Shown here: one piece after another, positions 7,156-19,586 of the stretch
How the letters are laid out: each line of letters starts with the position of its first letter
How positions within the stretch are numbered: position 1 is the stretch's first letter
Assembly: GCF_901873365.1 (NCBI RefSeq)
Contig: NZ_CABFLM010000055.1
Coordinates: 1-27,292 of the forward strand
DNA: 27,292 nucleotides
Direction: 5' to 3'
DNA from: an uncultured Aggregatibacter sp.
GTDB taxonomy: Bacteria; Pseudomonadota; Gammaproteobacteria; Enterobacterales; Pasteurellaceae
Program-made: the position numbers and the translations under genes
The notes under the pieces: model-generated
Told to the model about the DNA's origin: nothing
The model's input: only the letters and a program-made list of their open reading frames with translations
Database searches by the model: none

Positions 7156-10100
7156 ATGGTTTACTCCTATACCGAGAAAAAACGAATTCGTAAAGACTTC
7201 GGCAAACGTCCGCAAGTTTTAAATATTCCTTATTTATTAACAATCCAGCTTGATTCTTTTGAGAAATTTATTCAACGAGATCCGGATGGTCAGCAAGGCT
7301 TAGAGGCCGCTTTCCGTTCAGTATTCCCTATTGTCAGTACCAATGGAAATACCGAATTACAATATGTTAGCTATCAATTAGGCGAGCCGGTATTTGATGT
7401 GCGTGAATGTCAAATCCGTGGCACCACCTATGCAGCACCATTACGCGTGAAATTACGCTTAGTAAGTTATGACAAAGACGCTGCACCGGGTACGATCAAA
7501 GATATTAAAGAACAAGAAGTTTACATGGGGGAAATCCCCTTAATGACCGATAACGGTACTTTTGTGATTAACGGTACTGAACGTGTTATCGTGTCTCAAT
7601 TACACCGTAGTCCGGGTGTATTCTTTGATAGTGACAAAGGTAAAACGCACTCTTCAGGTAAAGTGCTATATAACGCACGTATTATTCCTTACCGTGGTTC
7701 ATGGTTGGATTTTGAATTTGATCCAAAAGATAACTTATATGCGCGTATTGACCGTCGTCGTAAATTACCGGCAACCATTATCTTGCGTGCGCTAGGTTAC
7801 ACCACTGAACAAATCCTAGATCTTTTCTTTGATAAAGTTGTCTTCGAAATTAAAGATAATAAATTACTGATGAATCTAATGCCTGAACGTTTACGTGGTG
7901 AAACGGCAGCATTTGATATTGAAGCTAATGGCAAAGTGTATGTTGAACGTGGTCGTCGCATCACTGCACGTCATATTAAAACTTTAGAAAAAGACAACGT
8001 TAGCCAAGTTGAAGTGCCGACTGAGTATATTGTTGGCAAAGTTGCAGCAAAAGATTATGTGGATCTTGAAACCGGTGAATTGGTTTGCCCTGCCAATATG
8101 GAGCTTTCCCTTGAGTTATTGGCTAAATTGGCACAAGCCGGTTATACACAAATTGAGACTTTGTTTACGAATGATCTTGATTATGGTCCGTATATTTCCG
8201 AAACCTTACGTGTTGACCCTTCTTATGACCGTTTGAGTGCGCTAGTCGAAATCTATCGCATGATGCGTCCAGGCGAGCCACCGACAAAAGAAGCGGCTGA
8301 AGCGTTATTTGATAATTTATTCTTCTCTTCCGACCGTTATGATTTATCTGCGGTAGGCCGTATGAAATTCAACCGCTCTTTAGGCATTGAAGAAACTACC
8401 GGTAGTGGCACATTAAGTAACGAAGATATCGTTAATGTCATGAAGAAATTGATCGAAATTCGTAACGGTCGTGGTGAAGTGGATGATATCGACCACTTGG
8501 GTAACCGTCGTATTCGTTCAGTGGGTGAAATGGCAGAAAACCAATTCCGTATTGGCTTAGTGCGTGTTGAGCGCGCGGTGAAAGAGCGCTTGTCTTTAGG
8601 TGACCTGGAAGCGGTTACACCACAAGATTTAATTAATGCGAAACCGATTTCTGCTGCAGTGAAAGAATTCTTTGGTTCATCTCAATTATCCCAATTTATG
8701 GACCAAAACAACCCGTTATCAGAAGTCACACACAAACGTCGTATTTCTGCATTAGGTCCGGGCGGTTTAACTCGTGAACGTGCCGGCTTTGAAGTGCGTG
8801 ACGTACATGCTACCCACTATGGTCGTGTGTGTCCGATTGAAACCCCTGAAGGTCCGAACATCGGTTTGATTAACTCGCTTTCCGTTTATGCACGTACCAA
8901 CGACTACGGTTTCTTAGAAACACCATATCGTAAAGTCGTCAATGGCCAAGTGACTGAAGAAATCGAATACCTTTCTGCGATTGAAGAAGGTAAATACGTT
9001 ATTGCACAGGCGAACTCAAATCTTGATGATGAGTTCCGCTTTACCGATGCGTTTGTTACCTGTCGTGGTGAACATGGTGAATCAGGTCTTTATAAACCTG
9101 AAGAAATTCACTATATGGACGTTTCTACCCAGCAAGTGGTTTCTGTGGCGGCAGCTTTGATTCCGTTCTTAGAGCATGACGATGCGAACCGTGCCTTGAT
9201 GGGTGCGAACATGCAACGTCAAGCGGTTCCAACCTTGCGTGCAGACAAACCGTTAGTCGGTACCGGTATTGAGAAAGCGGTAGCGCTTGACTCCGGTGTT
9301 GCGGTTGTTGCAAAACGCGGTGGTACGATTCAATACGTGGACGCTTCCCGTATTGTGGTGAAAGTCAATGAAGACGAAACCGTTGCGGGCGAAGCCGGTA
9401 TTGATATTTATAACTTAATCAAATATACCCGTTCTAACCAAAATACCTGTATCAACCAAATTCCTTGTGTGGAATTAGGTGAGCCGGTTGAGCGTGGTGA
9501 AATTTTGGCGGATGGTCCTTCTACCGATTTAGGTGAGTTGGCGCTCGGTCAAAATATTCGTGTAGCGTTCATGCCGTGGAACGGTTATAACTTCGAAGAC
9601 TCCATGTTAGTTTCCGAACGTGTGGTACAACAAGATCGTTTCACTACCATTCACATTCAAGAGCTTTCTTGCGTGGCACGTGATACCAAATTAGGTGCAG
9701 AAGAAATTACTGCAGATATTCCTAACGTTGGTGAAGCTGCATTAAGCAAATTGGATGAATCCGGTATCGTGTATATCGGTGCAGAAGTGAAGGGCGGCGA
9801 TATTCTGGTCGGTAAAGTGACACCAAAAGGTGAAACTCAATTAACCCCGGAAGAAAAATTATTACGCGCGATCTTCGGTGAAAAAGCATCTGATGTGAAA
9901 GACTCTTCTTTACGCGTACCAAACAGCGTTTCCGGTACCGTTATTGACGTACAAGTGTTTACCCGTGATGGCGTAGAAAAAGACAAACGTGCGTTAGAAA
10001 TCGAAGAAATGCAATTAAAACAAGCGAAAAAAGACTTGAGCGAAGAGTTTGAGATCTTGGAAGCCGGCTTGTTTATGCGTGTCCGCAACCTATTGTTATC

Positions 10101-11184
10101 CGGTGGTTTCGATGCGAAATCCTTAGATAAATTAGACCGCACTAAATGGTTGGAACAAACCTTAGATAATGAGGAAAAACAACACCAATTAGAGCAGTTA
10201 GCGGAACAACACGAAGAATTACGCAAAGAATTTGAACGTAAATTAGAAGTTCAACGCAACAAGATTATCCAAGGTGACGATTTAGCACCGGGCGTGTTGA
10301 AAGTCGTTAAAGTGTACTTAGCGGTGAAACGTCAAATTCAACCGGGTGATAAAATGGCGGGTCGTCATGGTAACAAAGGGGTTATCTCAAAAATTAACCC
10401 TGTGGAAGACATGCCATACGATGAAAACGGTCAACCTGTTGAAATCGTATTGAACCCGCTGGGCGTTCCGTCCCGTATGAATATCGGTCAAATCTTAGAA
10501 ACTCACTTAGGTTTGGCGGCAAAAGGTATCGGTGATCAAATTAACGCGATGATTAAACAGCAACAATCTATCGCGAAATTGCGTGAATACATGCAGAAAG
10601 CCTATGACCTTGGTGGCGGTTCACAAAAAGTGGATCTCAGCACCTTTACTGATGAAGAAGTGATGCGTTTAGCACAAAACTTGCGTAAAGGTTTGCCGAT
10701 TGCGACACCGGTATTTGATGGTGCCCATGAAAAAGAAATTAAAGGCTTATTAGAGCTTGGTGGTTTACCGACTTCCGGTCAAATTACCCTTTATGATGGT
10801 CGCACAGGTGAGAAATTCGAGCGTCCGGTAACGGTAGGTTACATGTATATGCTCAAATTGAACCACTTGGTTGATGACAAAATGCACGCGCGTTCAACCG
10901 GTTCTTATAGTCTTGTTACTCAACAACCGTTGGGTGGTAAGGCGCAATTCGGTGGTCAACGTTTCGGTGAGATGGAGGTATGGGCACTTGAAGCTTATGG
11001 TGCGGCTTATACCTTACAAGAAATGTTAACTGTGAAATCTGATGATGTGAACGGTCGTACGAAGATGTATAAAAACATCGTCAGCGGCAACCAACAAATG
11101 GATCCGGGCACACCGGAATCTTTCAACGTAATTATGAAAGAAATCCGTTCACTTGGTATCAACATCGACTTGGACGAAGAATAA
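7156..11184 (+). CDS. rpoB: DNA-directed RNA polymerase subunit beta
   Basis: A 1342-residue protein, the same length as E. coli RpoB. The start chosen is the ATG at 7156 (MVYSYTEKKRIRKDFG), matching the family; the frame stays open 57 bp further upstream but that part is not conserved. The rifampicin region (SQLSQFMDQNNPLSE...) keeps E. coli numbering, with Asp516, His526 and Ser531 all wild type. Catalytic-core blocks include NGYNFEDSM, KMAGRHGNKGVIS (Lys contacts to the nascent RNA) and the C-terminal GGQRFGEMEVWALEAYGA clamp region that meets beta-prime. AGAGGA at 7145-7150 is the ribosome-binding site. rpoC follows after 102 bp that carry a strong hairpin. Confidence 0.99.
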   Translation: MVYSYTEKKRIRKDFGKRPQVLNIPYLLTIQLDSFEKFIQRDPDGQQGLEAAFRSVFPIVSTNGNTELQYVSYQLGEPVFDVRECQIRGTTYAAPLRVKLRLVSYDKDAAPGTIKDIKEQEVYMGEIPLMTDNGTFVINGTERVIVSQLHRSPGVFFDSDKGKTHSSGKVLYNARIIPYRGSWLDFEFDPKDNLYARIDRRRKLPATIILRALGYTTEQILDLFFDKVVFEIKDNKLLMNLMPERLRGETAAFDIEANGKVYVERGRRITARHIKTLEKDNVSQVEVPTEYIVGKVAAKDYVDLETGELVCPANMELSLELLAKLAQAGYTQIETLFTNDLDYGPYISETLRVDPSYDRLSALVEIYRMMRPGEPPTKEAAEALFDNLFFSSDRYDLSAVGRMKFNRSLGIEETTGSGTLSNEDIVNVMKKLIEIRNGRGEVDDIDHLGNRRIRSVGEMAENQFRIGLVRVERAVKERLSLGDLEAVTPQDLINAKPISAAVKEFFGSSQLSQFMDQNNPLSEVTHKRRISALGPGGLTRERAGFEVRDVHATHYGRVCPIETPEGPNIGLINSLSVYARTNDYGFLETPYRKVVNGQVTEEIEYLSAIEEGKYVIAQANSNLDDEFRFTDAFVTCRGEHGESGLYKPEEIHYMDVSTQQVVSVAAALIPFLEHDDANRALMGANMQRQAVPTLRADKPLVGTGIEKAVALDSGVAVVAKRGGTIQYVDASRIVVKVNEDETVAGEAGIDIYNLIKYTRSNQNTCINQIPCVELGEPVERGEILADGPSTDLGELALGQNIRVAFMPWNGYNFEDSMLVSERVVQQDRFTTIHIQELSCVARDTKLGAEEITADIPNVGEAALSKLDESGIVYIGAEVKGGDILVGKVTPKGETQLTPEEKLLRAIFGEKASDVKDSSLRVPNSVSGTVIDVQVFTRDGVEKDKRALEIEEMQLKQAKKDLSEEFEILEAGLFMRVRNLLLSGGFDAKSLDKLDRTKWLEQTLDNEEKQHQLEQLAEQHEELRKEFERKLEVQRNKIIQGDDLAPGVLKVVKVYLAVKRQIQPGDKMAGRHGNKGVISKINPVEDMPYDENGQPVEIVLNPLGVPSRMNIGQILETHLGLAAKGIGDQINAMIKQQQSIAKLREYMQKAYDLGGGSQKVDLSTFTDEEVMRLAQNLRKGLPIATPVFDGAHEKEIKGLLELGGLPTSGQITLYDGRTGEKFERPVTVGYMYMLKLNHLVDDKMHARSTGSYSLVTQQPLGGKAQFGGQRFGEMEVWALEAYGAAYTLQEMLTVKSDDVNGRTKMYKNIVSGNQQMDPGTPESFNVIMKEIRSLGINIDLDEE

Positions 11185-11210
11185 GTCAGGGTATTGACCC
11201 CTATTGAGCC

Positions 11211-11256
11211 CAAGTGCGGTCGATTTTAAAAACGTTTTGAAAAACGACCGCACTTG
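11211..11256. repeat. 12-bp inverted USS pair between rpoB and rpoC
   Basis: CAAGTGCGGTCG (11211-11222) and CGACCGCACTTG (11245-11256) are perfect complements around a 22-nt A/T-rich loop that can pair further (TTTT with AAAA). Both arms contain exact USS cores. The hairpin ends 18 nt before the rpoC ribosome-binding site. No T tract follows on the plus strand, so full termination is unlikely, as expected inside rpoBC. Confidence 0.9.
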
Positions 11257-11286
11257 AATAAGTTTAACTCCGACAGGAGCAAATCT

Positions 11287-15555
<4,269 letters not shown>

Positions 15556-15570
15556 TATTTCTGCAAGAAG

Positions 15571-15598
15571 AAACCCGAGCGAAGTCTCGGGTTTTTTT
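15571..15598 (+). terminator. Intrinsic terminator of rpoBC
   Basis: AAACCCGAG (15571-15579) pairs with CTCGGGTTT (15586-15594) over a 6-nt loop, running into seven T. It lies 16 bp after the rpoC stop codon and is the clear end of the rpl-rpo block. Confidence 0.95.
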
Positions 15599-15639
15599 AT
15601 GGGGATCATTCGCTAAATGAACAAATACCTTTTATAATG

Positions 15640-15676
15640 ACCGCACTTTTTTCTTCTCGGAACCACAAAGTGCGGT
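15640..15676. repeat. Inverted USS pair ahead of nudC
   Basis: ACCGCACTTT (15640-15649) and AAAGTGCGGT (15667-15676) form a 10-bp perfect stem with a 17-nt loop; each arm is an exact USS. It lies between the rpoC terminator and nudC. A TATAAT at 15633-15638 abuts it but has no good -35 box, so the nudC promoter is uncertain. Confidence 0.8.
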
Positions 15677-15719
15677 AGAAAATGAACGTGTTTTCTGCGT
15701 ATTGCAACAGGTGTTAAAA

Positions 15720-16529
15720 ATGAAACTAATTGAGCCTGACAAGCAGGGCTTTTGGCTCTTTACGCAAGCGTCATCAATTCATTGGGTGGATGGCAAACTT
15801 CCTTTTGGTCGTGCCGATGAGTTAGGATTAACCGGACTTCACGCTATGCGTATTGGCGAGTGGGCAGGACAACCACTGTATTTAGTGGAATCCCAAACGG
15901 ATGATGGGCGTGCGTATTTTTCCTTGCGTGATCAGCTATCATTGCCGTTGGAACAATTTAATTTGCTCAGCCGTGGTGTGGAGCTCAATCATTTTTACCA
16001 AACGCATCAATTTTGCGGCAAGTGCGGTGGAAAAACGGAACAAATGTCGGATGAATGGGCAGTACAATGCCAAGCTTGCGGCTTTCGGACTTATCCTGTC
16101 ATTTGCCCATCAATTATTGTTGCCGTTCGGCGTGGTTCACAAATTTTGTTAGCAAATCATCGTCGCCATAATGGCGGTATGTACACAACGCTGGCAGGCT
16201 TTGTGGAAGTGGGGGAAACCTTTGAGGAAGCCGTGCGGCGAGAAGTTTACGAAGAAACCCATATTCATGTGCAAAATTTGCGTTACTTTGGTAGCCAACC
16301 TTGGGCATTTCCCAATTCGCAAATGGTCGGGTTTTTAGCCGATTACGCCGGCGGTGAGATTCAAATTCAGCCGGAAGAAATTCATGACGCGCAATGGTTT
16401 GCTTATGACCAGCCGTTGCCTGAGCTGCCACCCCATGGCACGATTGCGCGCAAACTTATTGAAGCGACACTGGCATTGTGTCAACAACATCATAATAACG
16501 AGAGATTTTATGACCACATTAAAAAATGA
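15720..16529 (+). CDS. nudC: NAD(+)/NADH pyrophosphatase NudC (RNA deNADding enzyme)
   Basis: A 269-residue protein from the ATG at 15720 (MKLIEPDKQGFWLF). A longer frame begins at a TTG at 15702 but that part is not family-like. The Cys4 zinc site lies at FCGKCGGK and VQCQACG (about residues 98-122). The Nudix domain has GFVEVGETFEEAVRREVYEE, followed by THI where the family usually has a conserved Gly (EESGI or EETGI). The NudC tag SQPWAFPNSQMVGFLADY follows at about 193-210. NudC hydrolyses NADH to NMNH and AMP and removes NAD caps from RNA. Its end overlaps the hemE start by 20 bp, so the two are likely co-transcribed and translationally coupled. Confidence 0.95.
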   Translation: MKLIEPDKQGFWLFTQASSIHWVDGKLPFGRADELGLTGLHAMRIGEWAGQPLYLVESQTDDGRAYFSLRDQLSLPLEQFNLLSRGVELNHFYQTHQFCGKCGGKTEQMSDEWAVQCQACGFRTYPVICPSIIVAVRRGSQILLANHRRHNGGMYTTLAGFVEVGETFEEAVRREVYEETHIHVQNLRYFGSQPWAFPNSQMVGFLADYAGGEIQIQPEEIHDAQWFAYDQPLPELPPHGTIARKLIEATLALCQQHHNNERFYDHIKK

Positions 16530-17574
16530 CCGCTATTTAAGAGCCCTTTTACGTCAACCTGTGGATATGACGCCGATTTGGATGATGCGCCAAGCCGGGC
16601 GGTATTTGCCGGAATACAAAGCCACTCGTGCGCAAGCCGGTGATTTTATGTCCTTATGTCGTAATGCGGATTTGGCTTGTGAGGTGACATTACAACCGTT
16701 GCGCCGTTATGCTTTGGATGCCGCGATTTTATTTTCCGATATTTTAACGATTCCCGATGCCATGGGGCTCGGCTTAAGCTTTGGCGCCGGTGAGGGCCCG
16801 AAATTTGAACGGGTTATTGACAGCAAAAGTGCGGTGGAAAATTTACCTATTCCGGATCCGGAACAAGAACTGCAATATGTGATGAATGCGGTGCGCACAA
16901 TTCGTCGTGAACTCAATGGTGAAGTGCCACTTATCGGCTTTTCCGGGAGCCCGTGGACATTGGCTACTTATATGGTGGAAGGCGGTTCTTCTAAAGCCTT
17001 TACGAAAATTAAAAAAATGCTGTATAGCGAACCGCACTTATTGCACGCCTTGTTAGATAAACTGGCAGACAGCGTGATTCTTTACTTAAATGCGCAAATT
17101 AAAGCCGGCGCGCAGGCGGTTATGGTGTTTGATACGTGGGGCGGCGTGTTGGCGCATCGTGAGTATCCCGAGTTTTCTTTACGTTATATGCACAAAATCG
17201 TGGATGGTTTGATTCGTGAACATGAAGGACGTCGTGTGCCGGTCACCTTATTTACCAAAGGTGGCGGCTTATGGTTAGAAGCCATTGCCGATACCGGTTG
17301 TGATGCCGTGGGCTTGGATTGGACGGTGGATATTGCGGAGGCACGTCGCCGTGTTGGGCATAAAGTGGCATTGCAAGGCAACATGGATCCGAGCGTGCTT
17401 TATGCGCCAGCCGACCGAATTGAAGACGAAGTGCGGTCAATTTTAGCGGCGTTTGGTGAAGGGAGCGGCCATGTATTTAATCTTGGGCATGGCATTCATC
17501 AGGATGTGCCGGAAGAAAGCCCGAAAGTGTTGGTGGATGCCGTACATCAGCTCTCTAAATCTTATCATCGCTAA
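16510..17574 (+). CDS. hemE: Uroporphyrinogen decarboxylase
   Basis: A 354-residue protein, the same length as E. coli HemE, from the ATG at 16510 (TTLKNDRYLRALLRQPVDMTPIW). The UroD signature PIWMMRQAGRYLPEYK (about 18-33) carries the substrate-binding Arg residues. The catalytic Asp is in LFSDILT (about residue 78). The second signature region is GFSGSPWTLATYMVEGG (about 140-156). It converts uroporphyrinogen III to coproporphyrinogen III in heme synthesis. The start lies inside nudC. Two exact USS occur within the gene (16827-16835 and 17429-17437). hemL, another heme-pathway gene, lies 7 kb away on the other strand. Confidence 0.98.
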   Translation: MTTLKNDRYLRALLRQPVDMTPIWMMRQAGRYLPEYKATRAQAGDFMSLCRNADLACEVTLQPLRRYALDAAILFSDILTIPDAMGLGLSFGAGEGPKFERVIDSKSAVENLPIPDPEQELQYVMNAVRTIRRELNGEVPLIGFSGSPWTLATYMVEGGSSKAFTKIKKMLYSEPHLLHALLDKLADSVILYLNAQIKAGAQAVMVFDTWGGVLAHREYPEFSLRYMHKIVDGLIREHEGRRVPVTLFTKGGGLWLEAIADTGCDAVGLDWTVDIAEARRRVGHKVALQGNMDPSVLYAPADRIEDEVRSILAAFGEGSGHVFNLGHGIHQDVPEESPKVLVDAVHQLSKSYHR

Positions 17575-17588
17575 AGTGCGGAGAAAAA

Positions 17589-18182
17589 ATGATGCGAAAT
17601 CCGATTCAGAAACGTTTAGAAAATCTCGCTACTTGGCAGCATTTAACTTTTATGGCGTGCTTGTGTGAGCGAATGTATCCCAACTACCATTTATTCTGCC
17701 AAATCACAGAACAACCACAAAACGCCAAGGTGTATCACAATATTTTGAATTTGGTGTGGGAATATTTAACGGTTAAAGAGGCCAACATTAATTTTGAAAG
17801 TCAGTTAGAAAAACTGGAAAACATTATTCCCGATGTGAATGACTATGATTTTTACGGTGTTGTGCCGGCATTAGATGCTTGTGAAGGGTTGGCGGAAGTG
17901 TTGCATACCATCATTGCCGGCGCGTCATTGGAGCAAGCGGTAAAAGTCAGCCAACTGTCATTGGGAACGGTAGCGGGTTATTTAGAAACGGAATATGATC
18001 GCACCTTATCCGAGGTGGAACTGAAGGAATCGGATTTAATCCAGCAAGAATTAGATGTGCAATGGCAACTGTATCGCGCGTTAAAAGAGGCGGAAAGGCA
18101 TGATGTTGAACTGATTTCTGATTTAAAAAATGCGTTGCGTGAAGAGGCGGTTTCGAATATTTGTATAAAAATAGAACAGTAA
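17589..18182 (+). CDS. yjaG: YjaG family protein (DUF416), function unknown
   Basis: A 197-residue soluble, mostly helical protein beginning MRNPIQKRLENLATWQHLTFMACLCERMYPNY. It matches the DUF416/YjaG family as I know it, including YDFYGVVPALDACEGLAEVLHTII (about 88-111). No catalytic motif or membrane segment is seen. In E. coli the order is hemE-nfi-yjaG-hupA; here nfi is missing and yjaG follows hemE after 14 bp, so they are probably one transcript. Two adjacent ATG codons (17589 and 17592) are both possible starts. The function is not established. Confidence 0.88.
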   Translation: MMRNPIQKRLENLATWQHLTFMACLCERMYPNYHLFCQITEQPQNAKVYHNILNLVWEYLTVKEANINFESQLEKLENIIPDVNDYDFYGVVPALDACEGLAEVLHTIIAGASLEQAVKVSQLSLGTVAGYLETEYDRTLSEVELKESDLIQQELDVQWQLYRALKEAERHDVELISDLKNALREEAVSNICIKIEQ

Positions 18183-18344
18183 TGTGATATTTTCCACAAA
18201 AATCATAATTCATGCTTTGCTTTCGGTGCAACTTAGATTAAGCTTTGCCTGCACTGATTATAGTGAGCTCAGTTTATTGAATGAGTAATGATAATATTAT
18301 TTATTTCACCACTGTAAATTTAAAAAAATAGAAGGTACTAATCT

Positions 18345-18617
18345 ATGAACAAAACAGATTTAATTGATGCTATTGCAAGCGCAGCCGAATTAAATAAAAA
18401 ACAAGCTAAAGCTGCTTTAGAAGCAACTTTAGATGCAATCACTGAAAGCTTAAAAAAAGGTGATGCCGTACAATTAATCGGTTTCGGCACATTTAAAATC
18501 AATGAGCGTAAAGCGCGTACCGGTCGTAACCCACAAACCGGTGCAGAAATTAAAATTGCGGCTTCTAAAGTGCCAGCATTCGTTTCTGGTAAAGCATTAA
18601 AAGATGCTGTTAAATAA
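18345..18617 (+). CDS. hupA: DNA-binding protein HU-alpha
   Basis: A 90-residue HU/IHF-family protein. The N-terminal helices are MNKTDLIDAIASAAELNKKQAKAALEATLDAI. The family signature GFGTFKINERKARTGRNPQTG (about 46-66) forms the beta arms that intercalate into DNA, and it ends SGKALKDAVK. Position after yjaG matches E. coli hupA rather than hupB. HU bends and compacts DNA as a dimer. The 162-bp upstream gap is AT-rich with a TATAGT at 18259-18264 but no clear -35. AAGGTA is the weak ribosome-binding site. Confidence 0.97.
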   Translation: MNKTDLIDAIASAAELNKKQAKAALEATLDAITESLKKGDAVQLIGFGTFKINERKARTGRNPQTGAEIKIAASKVPAFVSGKALKDAVK

Positions 18618-18640
18618 TTAGTTCTGATATTTAATCTTCA

Positions 18641-18670
18641 AACCCTGTTTCTAGTAAACAGGGTTTTTTG
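18641..18670 (+). terminator. Intrinsic terminator of hupA
   Basis: AACCCTGTTT (18641-18650) pairs with AAACAGGGTT (18657-18666) over a 6-nt loop and continues into TTTTG. It lies 24 bp past the hupA stop codon. Confidence 0.92.
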
Positions 18671-18753
18671 TTGCCTATCTTTTTATTTACATCCTTTCTA
18701 AATGGCTATAAACTTTCGAATCGAAATTTAAACGGAACTATTTGGGTTTGGAA

Positions 18754-19530
18754 ATGACTAAACGACACATTCAGCCTCGCAATACCCAACAACGTCGTCA
18801 CGGCATCATGCAATTATTGCTGGAGCGTGGAGAGGTGAGCGTTGATCAGCTTGTTCAGTTGTTTGATACTTCGGAAGTCACGATTCGTAAAGACTTAACG
18901 GTGTTAGAAAATAACGGTTTCTTAGTGCGTCGTTACGGTGGCGCGATCTTGATGCCGCAAGAACTTATTGAGGACGAACAGGAAGATTTTCTTTCGGAAC
19001 GAAAGTTGTCCATTGCTAAACGGGCAGCTGAACGTATTTTAGATCACAACCGTATTATTATTGATAGTGGCACCACCACGGCGGCGTTGATTAAACAGTT
19101 GAACAACAAGCAAGGGTTGGTGGTGATGACCAATTCTATGTATGTAGCGAACGAGCTGCGTTCCCTCGAAAATGAGCCAACGTTGTTAATGACCGGTGGC
19201 ACATGGGATAAGGCATCTGAGTCTTTTCAAGGCAAAGTGGCGGAGCAAGTATTACGTTCTTATAACTTTGACCAGCTGTTTATCGGTGCCGATGGAATTG
19301 ATTTTGATCGTGGAACGACCACATTCAACGAATTGGTTGGCTTAAGCCAAGTGATGGCGGATGTGGCGCGCGAAGTGATTGTGATGGTGGAATCTCAAAA
19401 GATTGGGCGAAAGATGCCTAACGTTGAATTGGTGTGGCAACAAATTGATGTATTGATTACCGATAATTTGTTGTCGGAAGACAGTAAAAAACGCATTGAA
19501 GCCCATGGTGTGGACGTCATCTGCGCTTAA
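18754..19530 (+). CDS. DeoR-family transcriptional regulator, GlmR/SrlR-like
   Basis: A 258-residue protein from the ATG at 18754. The N-terminal winged helix-turn-helix of the DeoR family is at about 14-70: QQRRHGIMQLLLERGEVSVDQLV, then SEVTIRKDLTVLENNGFLVRRYGGA. The C-terminal sugar-phosphate sensor domain (about 90-250) has DSGTTTAALI, MTNSMYVANEL, LMTGGTWD, FIGADGID and SQKIGRKMPNVE. These blocks recall E. coli SrlR. The gene sits 56 bp ahead of glmS in the same direction, as Pseudomonas glmR does, so control of glmS by an amino-sugar phosphate is a reasonable inference. The start could be the upstream TTG at 18742. Confidence 0.85.
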   Translation: MTKRHIQPRNTQQRRHGIMQLLLERGEVSVDQLVQLFDTSEVTIRKDLTVLENNGFLVRRYGGAILMPQELIEDEQEDFLSERKLSIAKRAAERILDHNRIIIDSGTTTAALIKQLNNKQGLVVMTNSMYVANELRSLENEPTLLMTGGTWDKASESFQGKVAEQVLRSYNFDQLFIGADGIDFDRGTTTFNELVGLSQVMADVAREVIVMVESQKIGRKMPNVELVWQQIDVLITDNLLSEDSKKRIEAHGVDVICA

Positions 19531-19586
19531 AAGTGCGGTTATTTTAAATAATGTTTTTTTAGCTTATTTCAGGAGAGCAAAAAGTT

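Noticed and set aside
11254..11286. In-frame TTG start for a longer RpoC
   Set aside because: It overlaps the USS hairpin, has no ribosome-binding site, and the GTG at 11287 gives the conserved N-terminus.
15633..15638. TATAAT as the nudC promoter
   Set aside because: No acceptable -35 hexamer at 16-18 bp; left as a remark in the USS entry.
16354..16509. In-frame N-terminal extension of hemE inside nudC
   Set aside because: It overlaps nudC coding sequence in another frame; the 354-residue form from 16510 equals the family length.
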